Assembly: GCF_013409995.1 (NCBI RefSeq)
Contig: NZ_JACCBX010000014.1
Coordinates: 62,001-126,000, forward strand
Direction: 5' to 3'
From: Neobacillus driksii
Lineage (GTDB): Bacteria; Bacillota; Bacilli; Bacillales; Cytobacillaceae
Length of the DNA: 64,000 nt
Within the stretch, counting starts at the first letter, position 1. The number at the start of each line of letters is the position of its first letter. A program made the position numbers and the translations under genes. The notes beneath the pieces are model-generated. The model was given only the letters and a program-made list of their open reading frames with translations. It made no database searches and was not told the origin of the DNA. This document shows, piece after piece, positions 32,234 through 40,365 of the stretch.

Positions 32234-33736
32234 ATGGAAGCACTCAAAAGCGATAAAAACGACCAAAATAGTCAGAAGGTTCAGAATAGCGGAGGGAACA
32301 AAGGGCATGTTAAACGCAATCTAAAGGCACGTCACATGACGATGATTGCTATTGGAGGGTCAATCGGGACAGGGTTATTTTTAGCGACAGGGTCGTCCAT
32401 TCAAACTGCAGGACCTGGTGGAGCGCTAATAGCTTATGGCGTTATCGGCATCATGGTCTACTTTTTGATGACAAGTCTCGGAGAAATGGCTACCTTAATG
32501 CCGGTTTCGGGATCCTTTTCAACATATGGCAGCCGTTTTGTCGATCCGGCATTTGGTTTTGCACTCGGTTGGAACTATTGGTTCAACTGGGCTGTTACAC
32601 TTGCGGTTGAAATAGTTGCATCAGCTATTATTATGAAGTTCTGGTTTCCGGATGTACCGAGCATCGTGTGGAGTACACTGTTTTTAGGTCTAATCTTTTT
32701 ATTGAATGCATTATCGGTTAAAAGCTACGGAGAATCCGAGTATTGGTTCTCCTTAATAAAAGTAGTGACAATCATCGTTTTTATTGGAGTCGGTTTGCTC
32801 ACCATTTTCGGCATACTGGGAGGACCGTTTATCGGGTTTAAAAACTTCACAGTAGGACATGCTCCTGTGAATGGCGGCCTTTTGTCCGTTTTAAGTATTT
32901 TTTTAATCGCAGGTTTTTCATTTCAAGGAACGGAGCTCGTGGGGATTGCTGCAGGTGAAAGTGAAGAACCGGAGAAAAACGTACCAAAGGCGATTCGACA
33001 AGTATTTTGGCGAATTCTACTATTTTATATCGTCGCCATTGCTGTCATTGGTCTAATTATTCCTTATACAAGTCCTGACCTGTTAGGCAGGGATGTCGAC
33101 AACATCGCTGTCAGCCCTTTTACTCTTGTATTTGAGAAAGTGGGCATTGCATTTGCGGCATCTGTGATGAATGCGGTCATTTTGACTTCGGTTCTATCGG
33201 CAGGTACTTCTGGTTTATATGCATCGACACGCATGCTTTGGTCCATGGCAAAGGATGGTCAGGCACCTAAATTTTTACAAAATGTAAATGATCGCGGGAT
33301 TCCGATGAATGCCCTTGTCGTCACAACGATTATTGGAGGATTAGCCTTTTTAACGTCCATTTTTGGTGATCAAGTATATACATGGTTATTAAATGCGTCA
33401 GGCTTAACTGGATTTATTGCATGGCTTGGAATTGCAGTCAGCCACTACCGTTTTAGAAAAGCTTATATGGCCCAGGGCAGGGACATGAATGATTTGAAAT
33501 TTAAAGCGAAATGGTTCCCGCTCGGTCCGATTCTCGCTTTTGCGATGTGTATCTTTGTCATTTTCGGCCAAAATTATCAAGCTTTTTTAACTAGTGAGAT
33601 TGATTGGTATGGAGTAGCCGTGTCCTATATTGGTTTACCAATCTTTTTGGGATTATGGCTCGGGTATAAACTTGTTCATAAAACGAAGGTCGTTCCACTA
33701 ATGGAATGTTCTTTTGATGAGATGTCATCTAAATAG
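32234..33736 (+). CDS. lysP: Lysine-specific permease, LysP-like
   Basis: The 500-residue, 12-helix APC carrier is strikingly like E. coli LysP: LKARHMTMIAIGGSIGTGLF (about 37-56), [48 protein letters not shown] and SGLTGFIAWLGIAVSHYRFR. It adds a hydrophilic N-terminal tail of about 30 residues. LysP imports lysine with protons. Its place directly after kamA and its neighbours supports lysine as the pathway substrate. GGAGGA stands five bases before the ATG. It ends with a clear terminator at 33817. Confidence 0.92.
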   Translation: MEALKSDKNDQNSQKVQNSGGNKGHVKRNLKARHMTMIAIGGSIGTGLFLATGSSIQTAGPGGALIAYGVIGIMVYFLMTSLGEMATLMPVSGSFSTYGSRFVDPAFGFALGWNYWFNWAVTLAVEIVASAIIMKFWFPDVPSIVWSTLFLGLIFLLNALSVKSYGESEYWFSLIKVVTIIVFIGVGLLTIFGILGGPFIGFKNFTVGHAPVNGGLLSVLSIFLIAGFSFQGTELVGIAAGESEEPEKNVPKAIRQVFWRILLFYIVAIAVIGLIIPYTSPDLLGRDVDNIAVSPFTLVFEKVGIAFAASVMNAVILTSVLSAGTSGLYASTRMLWSMAKDGQAPKFLQNVNDRGIPMNALVVTTIIGGLAFLTSIFGDQVYTWLLNASGLTGFIAWLGIAVSHYRFRKAYMAQGRDMNDLKFKAKWFPLGPILAFAMCIFVIFGQNYQAFLTSEIDWYGVAVSYIGLPIFLGLWLGYKLVHKTKVVPLMECSFDEMSSK

Positions 33737-33816
33737 AGATACCGTGATTCGTTTTGCTCCGCCACTCATGATTGCCAAGTGAGATTTTTATACAAATTCA
33801 CAAATTATGGCGAAAT

Positions 33817-33843
33817 CTTGCATGTATAATGCAAGGTTTTTTT
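33817..33843 (+). terminator. Terminator after lysP
   Basis: Perfect 7-bp stem CTTGCAT/ATGCAAG (33817-33823, 33829-33835) with a 5-base loop, then seven T. Confidence 0.8.
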
Positions 33844-33857
33844 GTGATTTTTCTAGT

Positions 33858-33880
33858 CCATGGGGACGGTTCTTGTGGCC
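33858..33880 (+). repeat. Dispersed REP-like repeat type A, copy 1
   Basis: Contains ggggacggttcttgtggc. The same core recurs at 37288, 50868, 52418, 53549 and 57620, always between genes. Such repeats in Bacillus are thought to be spread by Y1 (RAYT) transposases, but none is in this window. Confidence 0.75.
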
Positions 33881-34353
33881 GATACTAACTATATAAAACC
33901 ATACAGAAATGGTTACGAAATTGTGTACATGAAAAGTTAACAAACTATTATAACCGGATGTGCCTCGATGTTAATGAATACTTTCAACCCATGAATAATA
34001 AAGCTACTCGTATTGACGAGTGGCAAGGGCTTATGGAGGCAAGATAAAACAAATAACAACCAAAAGGCCTTTGTCTTAGCCTACTAACGAAGCAGGTTAC
34101 AAAATACACATCTAAATGTACTTTAACTTATAAGTTTATCTACTTGTAATTCCAAGGTAGACAAATATATTATCTTCTAGGTCTAAAGTACTATTTGTGG
34201 CAAGGATATCCAATTATTGAAGTTATTAAAGGTGGTAAACAAACTAACAAATACGCAAGTAGTAAACTAGGTCGGTTGATTTAAACCACATACCAAATAG
34301 ATACAAAAAAGTGGGAGTAATGAAACTGTTAGACAAAAAAAGGGAAATCCTAC
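33881..34353. other. Gene-poor stretch with decayed ORF pieces
   Basis: An open frame without a proper start runs from about 33893 to a TAA near 34048 (ending RIDEWQGLMEAR). A second piece near 34188-34283 reads YLWQGYPIIEVIKGGKQTNK and then a stop. Neither has a ribosome binding site, and both lie next to a REP-like repeat. They look like remnants of a lost gene that I cannot name. Nothing else was seen here. Confidence 0.35.
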
Positions 34354-34372
34354 TTAATTTGAGGATTTCCCT
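34334..34372 (-). terminator. Terminator of the PAP2 phosphatase gene
   Basis: Perfect 11-bp stem (34341-34351 with 34362-34372). Read on the minus strand it ends in seven T. It overlaps the last codons of the gene at 34354. Confidence 0.88.
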
Positions 34373-34944
34373 TGATTATTTTTCATTCTCGAGCAGTAAT
34401 CATGATAAGCCTGTATTAACCGATCAATGATCGGATTCCATAACCATCCTGTCATCTTTACTACTATGCTGGTTACACTTCCTAGTAACGAACTACCTAA
34501 AATATCCAAAGGGTAATGTTGTCCCATCCAAATCCGAGAGAGTCCTGTTAGGATAGCGGAAAGGTACATTATACTGCCTAAGAAACGCTTATAAAACATG
34601 ACAGAAGTTGCTGCTGCAAATGCTAGAGCGGTATGTTTACTTGGAAATGAAGAGTTCTTTTTTGATGGAAATGGGGATAATAAATGGATCCCGAGATTCA
34701 AGAAAGGGCGAGGTTTAAAATAAAACAGTTTAATGATTTTATTTAAAACCATCGATACCCCAGCCGAAATGATTGCATATAAAGTGATTTTCTTATGTGA
34801 GATATCTCGAAACCACATGAAGATTAAAATAAATAGAAATAAATAACGAACTTTTTGAGAAAAGATAATCACCATCATATCCAAAAGCCGATAACGACCA
34901 GCAAATTGGTTAATCGCTCTAAATATCCTGTAGTCCATATACAT
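34354..34944 (-). CDS. bcrC: PAP2 family undecaprenyl-pyrophosphate phosphatase, BcrC-like
   Basis: The 196-residue protein has about five membrane helices and the full PAP2 signature: KLFYFKPRP (about 69-77), SFPSKHTA (about 98-105) and SRIWMGQHYPLD (about 136-147). The catalytic His residues are present. BcrC recycles undecaprenyl pyrophosphate to the monophosphate for cell-wall synthesis on the outer face of the membrane and gives bacitracin tolerance. Another lipid phosphatase activity is possible. The ATG at 34944 is followed by two in-frame possibilities (MYMDYR). It is monocistronic with its own terminator. Confidence 0.85.
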   Translation of the reverse strand: MYMDYRIFRAINQFAGRYRLLDMMVIIFSQKVRYLFLFILIFMWFRDISHKKITLYAIISAGVSMVLNKIIKLFYFKPRPFLNLGIHLLSPFPSKKNSSFPSKHTALAFAAATSVMFYKRFLGSIMYLSAILTGLSRIWMGQHYPLDILGSSLLGSVTSIVVKMTGWLWNPIIDRLIQAYHDYCSRMKNNQGKSSN

Positions 34945-35030
34945 ATCTCCTTTGTCCCTAGTCTACTAACAAGTCTAGTTTTCCGGTTTAAAAAGTTAAT
35001 ATGTATTGAATAGAATCTCTAAAGCCCAAC

Positions 35031-35058
35031 AAAAAGGATTCGGCCGATTGCCGAATCC
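35031..35058 (-). terminator. Minus-strand terminator
   Basis: Perfect 9-bp stem GGATTCGGC/GCCGAATCC (35036-35044, 35050-35058), followed on the minus strand by five T (35031-35035). It would end a transcript coming from the small ORF at 35161-35316. Confidence 0.7.
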
Positions 35059-35160
35059 AAAAACTATATAAAAAAGGGGGGTATGAAAAAGTTTGAAAAA
35101 GGCTTACCTCTTCATGTATCTATCATAACCGGTACAGATGAATAAATTATGAACAAAGGT

Positions 35161-35316
35161 TTAAAGATCTATTAATACTAGCATTCTATCATTTGAGATT
35201 GTATTTTGAATTGCCTCTGGAGGAAGGATTTTGGATTTATTTTGTAGAAAGTTAGTATAGTAATTCTCCTTTTTGTTGATCTTCAACAACAAACTACAAT
35301 CCACTTTTGCAGACAT
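35161..35316 (-). CDS. Possible small protein, 51 aa
   Basis: The reverse strand has an ATG at 35316 with AAAGGG nine bases ahead and runs 51 codons to a TAA at 35161. The product starts MSAKVDCSLLLKINKKENYY and ends DRMLVLIDL. It is mixed-charge with no signal peptide. A strong minus-strand terminator 103 bases past the stop supports real transcription. I do not recognise the family, and it could be chance. Confidence 0.35.
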   Translation of the reverse strand: MSAKVDCSLLLKINKKENYYTNFLQNKSKILPPEAIQNTISNDRMLVLIDL

Positions 35317-35444
35317 TATTCAATTCCCTTTGACGAGCAGCTGTAAGTAGCCAATCACTTTTATAGCTGTGCATTTCCTTAATGTAGTTTTAAACATTTT
35401 GTGAAATCCACTGCTGCTAAGATGAATGTAGGCAACAGCGATAA

Positions 35445-35490
35445 AAAAAATCCAACCCTTTCGCCGAGTAGAAACAGGGGTGGATTTTTT
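35445..35490. terminator. Terminator after the YHYH gene pair
   Basis: AAAAAATCCA (35445-35454) pairs with TGGATTTTTT (35481-35490), with inner pairing of CCCT and AGGG. A and T runs on both sides make it usable in both directions. It follows the small gene ending at 35624. Confidence 0.7.
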
Positions 35491-35623
35491 TAAAGAATTG
35501 AGAAACGTTTAAACTTAACAGATATCTAGAATACCTAGTTTAAAAAAACGGTGAAAAGTTCTGGATTGAAAAGGTGGCCGATTTCCACTGAAAATGGTAA
35601 GAGCTGTATAAGCAAACAAAAAC

Positions 35624-35791
35624 TTAAACAGCCTTGGATTTCTTATTTAATTTCCTTTGATTACGTACTTCCTCATTTCTTGTACGGTACGTGGCTACTT
35701 TTTCTTTGATCATTTCAGCGTCTTGTTTTTTTGACAGCATCTTAATGAATAAATCTTCTACTTTATAACTAATGGTTCGGTAAATGCCCAT
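35624..35791 (-). CDS. Small basic protein, 55 aa, operonic with the YHYH protein
   Basis: An ATG at 35791 follows AGAGGAGAATAGAA, and the frame runs 55 codons. The product (MGIYRTISYKVEDLFIKMLS, later VRNQRKLNKKSKAV) is Lys/Arg-rich, with an amphipathic N-terminal half and a very basic tail. It starts only 15 bases past the stop of the YHYH-domain gene and is followed by a terminator, so both are on one transcript. The good ribosome binding site and operon place make it a likely real gene. Function unknown. Confidence 0.65.
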   Translation of the reverse strand: MGIYRTISYKVEDLFIKMLSKKQDAEMIKEKVATYRTRNEEVRNQRKLNKKSKAV

Positions 35792-35806
35792 TTCTATTCT
35801 CCTCTG

Positions 35807-37015
35807 TTAACCTATCATTTTTTTCGCAATATAAAGTCTTCTGCCTAACCAAACTAATGCTAATCCTCCGACACCACCAACAGCCGCTTTTTGATTAGTG
35901 CTTTGTTGCTCTTCGTATTCCTTCAATCCTAGTTCATAATTATGTTTAAAGATGACTTCGCCGTTTTTGTATTTTGAAGGTAGGTTGTAGGAGTCTCCTG
36001 CTTGTCCTAAAGCAAGTCCTGCCGCACTTATTTGTTTAACTTCTGTATTGGATTCAAAACCTTCCTTGTACCAACCAATGAATTTTTCGTTATCTAAATT
36101 AGGCTTCGTATATTTCAATATGGTAAACGCAGCTTCATATCCTTGTTTTAGATACTCGTCCTTTAGTGCATCTTGGGCTGTATTGTATCCTTCTAGATAT
36201 GCATTTACATACACTTCTTCGATGTCTTTAGGAACATTGTTGACATCCTTTTTTCCGTCAGTGTAACCCAAATCCTTATATTCTTTTTTCTTAGCTTCTA
36301 CTCGCTCCGTTACTGCTTTATTAAAACCGCCCTCAAAGGATTGCTTTAATCCTGCATGGTTTATGTAAAGTGCTGGAATTTGGATGGTATCTTGTTTTTG
36401 TCCAAGAGTATACCCATCACTGGCAGCTTTTGTTTTTTCACCGGTTATCTTCGTTTTCCCTTCATCGTACCCTTTAGTATAACCAGTTGCATATCCTGCT
36501 TTATATGCCTCTGAACCTGTAGAAGCAACATTATTGCTTGTGACTTCTTGATATCCATCGTTCACCCCATTGGGATATCCTGCTTTTTCTCCACTTGCTA
36601 GGTCTTGTTCCTCTTGGTTATGCTGAATTTGTTCGGCACTATTATTTATCTTTGTCTTATCGTAGCCACTAGGGACTTCGCACGGTATGCCATCATCAAC
36701 AACACCATTTCCCCAACCGTCCAAATTTTCTGGGTCATTCGTTGCTGAATACCCCTTTTTATTCCAGTACTCAACGACTTCATCATAACTAGCAAAATCT
36801 GTACAATCTTTCTCACTATTAACGATGGTAGCACCACTGCTTGTTGACTCTCCACCTCCGTTATGATTGTGATAGCCTGTGCAAAGACCTTTGGCTTTAG
36901 ATTTCTCGCTGCAATTGTGTCCACCGCTAGAATCTGTTCTCCCAGAATGTGCTGAAGCGAACGTTCCGAACAACAACACAAATAATAACGTAAATAAAAA
37001 TACTTTCTTCTCCAT
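35807..37015 (-). CDS. Secreted YHYH/excalibur-like protein with C-terminal membrane anchor
   Basis: The 402-residue protein has a signal peptide (about 1-22, VFLFTLLFVLLFGTFASAHS). The YHYH motif region follows (HSGRTDSSGGHNCSEKSK, then LCTGYHNHNGG), and a Cys/Asp segment (DCTDFASYDEVVEYWNKKGY to GIPCEVPSG, about 72-120) resembles excalibur-type calcium-binding modules. The middle (about 140-375) holds repeated G-Y-x-x-G units such as AGYATGYTKGYDEGKT, i.e. degenerate tandem repeats. The C-terminus has a helix GGVGGLALVWLG and a basic tail, so it is membrane-anchored outside the cell. The role is unknown; it may bind calcium or wall material. Confidence 0.8.
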   Translation of the reverse strand: MEKKVFLFTLLFVLLFGTFASAHSGRTDSSGGHNCSEKSKAKGLCTGYHNHNGGGESTSSGATIVNSEKDCTDFASYDEVVEYWNKKGYSATNDPENLDGWGNGVVDDGIPCEVPSGYDKTKINNSAEQIQHNQEEQDLASGEKAGYPNGVNDGYQEVTSNNVASTGSEAYKAGYATGYTKGYDEGKTKITGEKTKAASDGYTLGQKQDTIQIPALYINHAGLKQSFEGGFNKAVTERVEAKKKEYKDLGYTDGKKDVNNVPKDIEEVYVNAYLEGYNTAQDALKDEYLKQGYEAAFTILKYTKPNLDNEKFIGWYKEGFESNTEVKQISAAGLALGQAGDSYNLPSKYKNGEVIFKHNYELGLKEYEEQQSTNQKAAVGGVGGLALVWLGRRLYIAKKMIG

Positions 37016-37475
37016 TTTCTCCCCCTGTATATCTATTATTCTTGTAAAAACATTTGCAAAAACCGATGCTTAAAACTACTTAGGTTTATAGTAAATTAGG
37101 TACATTTACATATTAACTAACTTAATAATAACAGTTTCCTTTACATTTCCAATAAAAATAAAAAAGAAATAGACTAACGTACCCGAAGACTCGAAAACAA
37201 TTATGCATGGATTATGACCACAATAGTAGAAAAGGAGGATTATATTATAAGGTTTGCTCCCTTATCCCCGACAATTTCATACCCATACCAAGGGGACGGT
37301 TCTTGTGGCGGTAATCGCTTTTAGCAGCGTCCCAATCTTTGCATTACAAACCCCAGGAACTTTTGCGGATGGAGGATGGAAATGCCCCATCTTATCGTGA
37401 TTTTAACCAGAAGTTAATCATAACTTTACATTCTAGTTTTACAATTTAATAGAGTAATGAATAGGAGGAGAGAGT
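37016..37475. other. Intergenic region with a REP-like repeat and a broken ORF
   Basis: A good AAAGGAGG site at about 37232 has no start codon at the right distance. After the REP-like repeat at 37288 an open frame reads like part of a signal peptide (VIAFSSVPIFALQTPGTFAD) and stops at about 37400. This suggests a small secreted-protein gene interrupted by the repeat. No other feature was seen before the gene at 37476. Confidence 0.35.
37288..37310 (+). repeat. Dispersed REP-like repeat type A, copy 2
   Basis: Core aggggacggttcttgtggcg, single-arm copy. It lies within what looks like a broken small ORF. Confidence 0.75.
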
Positions 37476-38489
37476 ATGAATAAAATGAGAAAGAATTTAT
37501 TGACGGGCTGCTTTTCACTGGCGATGGCTGCTGCTTTTGTCGCAATACCCGTTACGGCAAATGCCGAGGAAAAACTCAAGGAGGGAGAGAAGTTTGAACT
37601 CACCATTCTCCAGACGAATGACTTTCATGGTCATGTGGATGATATCGTCACATTGGATGATGGAACCGTTCATCACAATTCAATTGCGAAGTATAACACA
37701 ATCATTGAAGATGTCCGCAATGTAGAGGAGAATGTGCTGCTCGTCGATGGCGGAGATGTCTTCCTGCGCGGCGAGTTTCAGGCGGGTCAAGGAGAGTTGG
37801 AGACGTCTCTTTTGAAAGCCATGGACTATGATGCGATGGTTCTTGGAAACAACGACTTCCGCGTTTACCCTGCTGGAGAGGGTACACCGTACAGCCTTTA
37901 TGAACAGTTAAAGAATTACCACCGCAACGTGAACTTCCCAATCCTTACTGGTAATGTCATTAACAAGGAAACAGGAAAGTACATACAGAATGTCAAGCCT
38001 TGGAAAGGTTTTACTTTCAACGGTGTTCAAGTCGGGTTGATCGGCCTTACCTCGATGAAGCCGGAAATTCGCGGTTGGAATGACGTTGCAGACCTCGATT
38101 TTATTGAACCGGTTGAAGCTTTGAACGCATTGCTTCCTGAAGTAAGTGAAAAGTCGGACATTAACATTGTCCTTTCTCATGCCGGAAACCCTGAAGACCA
38201 CAACTTGGCTCAGGTTCCTGGAGTTTCTGCGGTACTCGGCGCTGATACACACAAAGTCATCGAAACGCCTGAATACGAATTCAATGGAGAGGTGATGGTG
38301 CCAATTACTCAAGCCGGCGGAGAACAAGAGAATTATTTGGGTCGCCTGGATTTAACTTTTGAAGTCGTTGACGGTCAAATGAAGTTGGTAGAATCTGATG
38401 GATTCCTCTACGACGTCACCAATGTTTCTGCAGATCCGGAGATACAAGCGATTATAGACCAATATCGTGCAGAGATGAATGCACAATAA
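37476..38489 (+). CDS. Secreted single-domain metallophosphoesterase of the 5'-nucleotidase family
   Basis: The 337-residue protein has a signal peptide (about 1-30, ending VTANAEE) and a calcineurin-like metallophosphoesterase domain: LQTNDFHGHVDD (D-x-H), VDGGDVF, VLGNNDFR, IVLSHAGNPEDHNL and GADTHKVIE. It lacks the C-terminal 5'-nucleotidase domain that UshA and YfkN-type enzymes carry, so it is a short form. The usual GNH(D/E) reads GNND, with Asn in place of the conserved His, which may change activity. It likely acts outside the membrane on nucleotides, cyclic phosphates or polyphosphate. ATG after GGAGGAGAG. It lies before the phosphonate operon but has its own terminator. Confidence 0.83.
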   Translation: MNKMRKNLLTGCFSLAMAAAFVAIPVTANAEEKLKEGEKFELTILQTNDFHGHVDDIVTLDDGTVHHNSIAKYNTIIEDVRNVEENVLLVDGGDVFLRGEFQAGQGELETSLLKAMDYDAMVLGNNDFRVYPAGEGTPYSLYEQLKNYHRNVNFPILTGNVINKETGKYIQNVKPWKGFTFNGVQVGLIGLTSMKPEIRGWNDVADLDFIEPVEALNALLPEVSEKSDINIVLSHAGNPEDHNLAQVPGVSAVLGADTHKVIETPEYEFNGEVMVPITQAGGEQENYLGRLDLTFEVVDGQMKLVESDGFLYDVTNVSADPEIQAIIDQYRAEMNAQ

Positions 38490-38550
38490 AATAACTAAAG
38501 ATTACACTTTACGAGGTTTTCCCTTTTCAGACATTGTGTAAAATAAATGT

Positions 38551-38590
38551 AAGGCCCAACTAACGAAGAATTCGCTAGTTGGGCCTTTTA
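38551..38590 (+). terminator. Terminator after the metallophosphoesterase gene
   Basis: Perfect 12-bp stem AAGGCCCAACTA/TAGTTGGGCCTT (38551-38562, 38576-38587) followed by T residues. Confidence 0.85.
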
Positions 38591-38640
38591 CTGCACAAAA
38601 TTTCCCGTTATTTTCCAAAAGAACACTCCCCTAACCTTTA

Positions 38641-38668
38641 TTTACAAACAATTTACTCACAATTAACA
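38641..38668 (+). promoter_or_regulatory. Pho box-like direct repeats upstream of the phosphonate locus
   Basis: TTTACA, TTTACT and TTAACA lie at 38641, 38652 and 38663, an exact 11-base period. This fits the PhoP recognition pattern of TT(A/T/C)A(C/T)A units with 5-base gaps. A weaker fourth unit (TAACTT) overlaps the PhnF-type operator. Confidence 0.6.
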
Positions 38669-38672
38669 CTTT

Positions 38673-38692
38673 ATAACTTGGCACCAAGTTAT
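38673..38692. promoter_or_regulatory. PhnF-type operator, copy 1
   Basis: ATAACTTGGCACCAAGTTAT has perfect 9-bp arms around a CA centre. A near copy (15 of 18 core bases) lies before phnG at 41195. The HutC-type regulator PhnF encoded at 40366 is the likely binder. Confidence 0.65.
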
Positions 38693-38722
38693 TCTTAAAG
38701 CAAAGATAAAGGAGGGACCAGC

Positions 38723-39583
38723 GTGAAAATTGAGTTGCATTGTCATACGAATATTTCAGATTGTCCATTGTCGATTGGGGAAGTTTTGGAATTAGCTCTT
38801 GCACAAGGTGTTACACACTTAGCGGTTACGAACCATGACACCACGAAAGGTCTTGTAGAGGCAGTTGAAACTGGAAAGAGATATGGAATTGAAGTCATTC
38901 CAGGCATTGAAATGTCAGGATTTGATTTTGTAAGAGGTCGTCGTGTTCACATTCTCGGTTATTTTATTGAACCTGGTCATGAGGGGATTGAGGCTTATTG
39001 TGAACCACTCGTTAACAATAGACACAGGGCTTCGGAGGAAATGGTTGAAAGATTAATAGCTGCAGGGTATCAGATCACATGGGAGCGTTGTATGGAAATT
39101 GCTCATGGAGGAACAGGCGTTTATAAGCAGCATATCATGCATGCATTGATTGAAGGAGGGTATACCGATTCTATTTATGGTCCACTTTATAAAAAACTAT
39201 TTAATCGCGGACAAAATGGTGAGAAGCCGGGGATTGCTTTTATCCCCATGGAATATATCGATGCCAAGACAGCTGTTCAGGTGATTTCTCTAGCTGGGGG
39301 AGTGCCGGTGCTTGCTCATCCGGGTCAGTATGGCAATTTCGAAATGGTGCCCGAATTAGTGGAAGCTGGATTGCAGGGAATCGAGGTTTGGCATCCTTTG
39401 CATGATGAGAAACATGAAGAACAAGCAAAACAGCTGGCGAGAAAATATGACCTAATCATGACAGGTGGATCGGATTTTCACGGTGAGTATGGAGAAAAAC
39501 CTGTGCTAATTGGAAGTAAAAGCCCAGGAATAGAGACGTTTGAAGCATTAATAGCGAGGACCCGAAAAAACGAATTCTTTTAA
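38723..39583 (+). CDS. phnPP: PHP-domain phosphodiesterase, candidate phosphoribosyl 1,2-cyclic phosphate diphosphodiesterase (PhnPP-like)
   Basis: The 286-residue PHP protein has the metal residues of the family: LHCHTNISD (5-13), TNHDTTKG, VIPGIEMSG, VLAHPGQYG (about 194-202) and TGGSDFHGEYG (about 250). The GTG start follows GGAGGGACC. It is the first gene of the C-P lyase locus. In Eggerthella a PHP enzyme (PhnPP) turns phosphoribosyl 1,2-cyclic phosphate into ribose 5-phosphate. E. coli uses PhnP and PhnN for that branch, and both are missing here. I infer the PhnPP role from this context. A generic 3',5'-nucleotidase-type PHP activity is the alternative. Confidence 0.78.
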   Translation: MKIELHCHTNISDCPLSIGEVLELALAQGVTHLAVTNHDTTKGLVEAVETGKRYGIEVIPGIEMSGFDFVRGRRVHILGYFIEPGHEGIEAYCEPLVNNRHRASEEMVERLIAAGYQITWERCMEIAHGGTGVYKQHIMHALIEGGYTDSIYGPLYKKLFNRGQNGEKPGIAFIPMEYIDAKTAVQVISLAGGVPVLAHPGQYGNFEMVPELVEAGLQGIEVWHPLHDEKHEEQAKQLARKYDLIMTGGSDFHGEYGEKPVLIGSKSPGIETFEALIARTRKNEFF

Positions 39584-39604
39584 ATAGGGAGCTGAACCTT
39601 TTAT

Positions 39605-40237
39605 ATGCCATTTATTTATCAGCCCAAAAAGGAAAAAAAGCTATCGATTACTCCAAGCTTTGCTGATTCAAGTCATATTATCAATAGTTCTGCGGGGGAA
39701 TGGACTTCTATTGGAGAAAATAATCATATCATTGAGTCCACCTTTGGTGATTATACCTACACGATGGATGATGTAACGGTTAACTATGCGGAAATAGGTA
39801 AGTTTTGTTCGATTGCGTCCCACGTATGTATTAATCCGGTTCAGCATCCAATGGACCGAGTCAGCCAGCACCATATGACGTATCGAAAGGTGGCATATGA
39901 CTTTGCCAATGAAGATGATGAAGCCCTTTTTAATTGGCGGAGGACTCAAACCGTGAAAATTGGTCATGATGTATGGGTCGGCCATGGTGCAATCATCATG
40001 AAAGGCGTAGAGATTGGTACAGGAGCAGTCGTTGGGTCGGGGGCGGTTGTGACGAAAAACGTCGAGCCTTATACGATTGTCGTTGGTGTTCCTGGCAAGC
40101 CCATTAAAAGAAGGTTTTCAAAAGAAGTGGCTGATCGATTACTTGAAATTTCCTGGTGGGATTGGCCAAGGAAAAAACTTGAAGCTCATTTTGATGAATT
40201 TAACGATTTAGACGCCTTCCTAAGAAAGCATGGGTAA
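39605..40237 (+). CDS. Hexapeptide-repeat transferase of the phosphonate-associated family
   Basis: The 210-residue protein has left-handed beta-helix hexapeptide repeats (SSAGEWTSIGENNHIIES, then IGHDVWVGHGAIIMKGVEIG and GAVVGSGAVVTKNV, about 115-155). The catalytic-type His lies in NPVQHPMDR. It matches the chloramphenicol/xenobiotic acetyltransferase-like group that accompanies phn genes (the phn_thr family of TIGRFAMs). It may acetylate an aminoalkylphosphonate or another pathway amine, as PhnO does in E. coli, but no member's substrate is certain. It sits 21 bases after the PHP gene and before a weak terminator, so these two form a small operon. Confidence 0.8.
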   Translation: MPFIYQPKKEKKLSITPSFADSSHIINSSAGEWTSIGENNHIIESTFGDYTYTMDDVTVNYAEIGKFCSIASHVCINPVQHPMDRVSQHHMTYRKVAYDFANEDDEALFNWRRTQTVKIGHDVWVGHGAIIMKGVEIGTGAVVGSGAVVTKNVEPYTIVVGVPGKPIKRRFSKEVADRLLEISWWDWPRKKLEAHFDEFNDLDAFLRKHG

Positions 40238-40263
40238 GTCCTAGTCCTGGATTAGGGCTTTTT
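40237..40263 (+). terminator. Weak terminator after the hexapeptide transferase gene
   Basis: Stem AGTCCTA/TAGGGCT (40237-40243, 40253-40259, one wobble) followed by TTTTT, one base past the stop. Confidence 0.55.
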
Positions 40264-40287
40264 CTACTAATTATTTGATATATATAA

Positions 40288-40315
40288 TTTACATAGACTT
40301 AACCTTTACTAAATA
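40288..40315 (+). promoter_or_regulatory. Pho box-like repeats upstream of phnF
   Basis: TTTACA (40288) and TTAACC (40299) have an exact 11-base period, with a weaker TAAATA at 40310. They lie 51-78 bases before the phnF start. Confidence 0.5.
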
Positions 40316-40365
40316 TTCAGACGATATACTAAACATAGAGTTGATGTCGAAAGGGGCAAGCCTTG

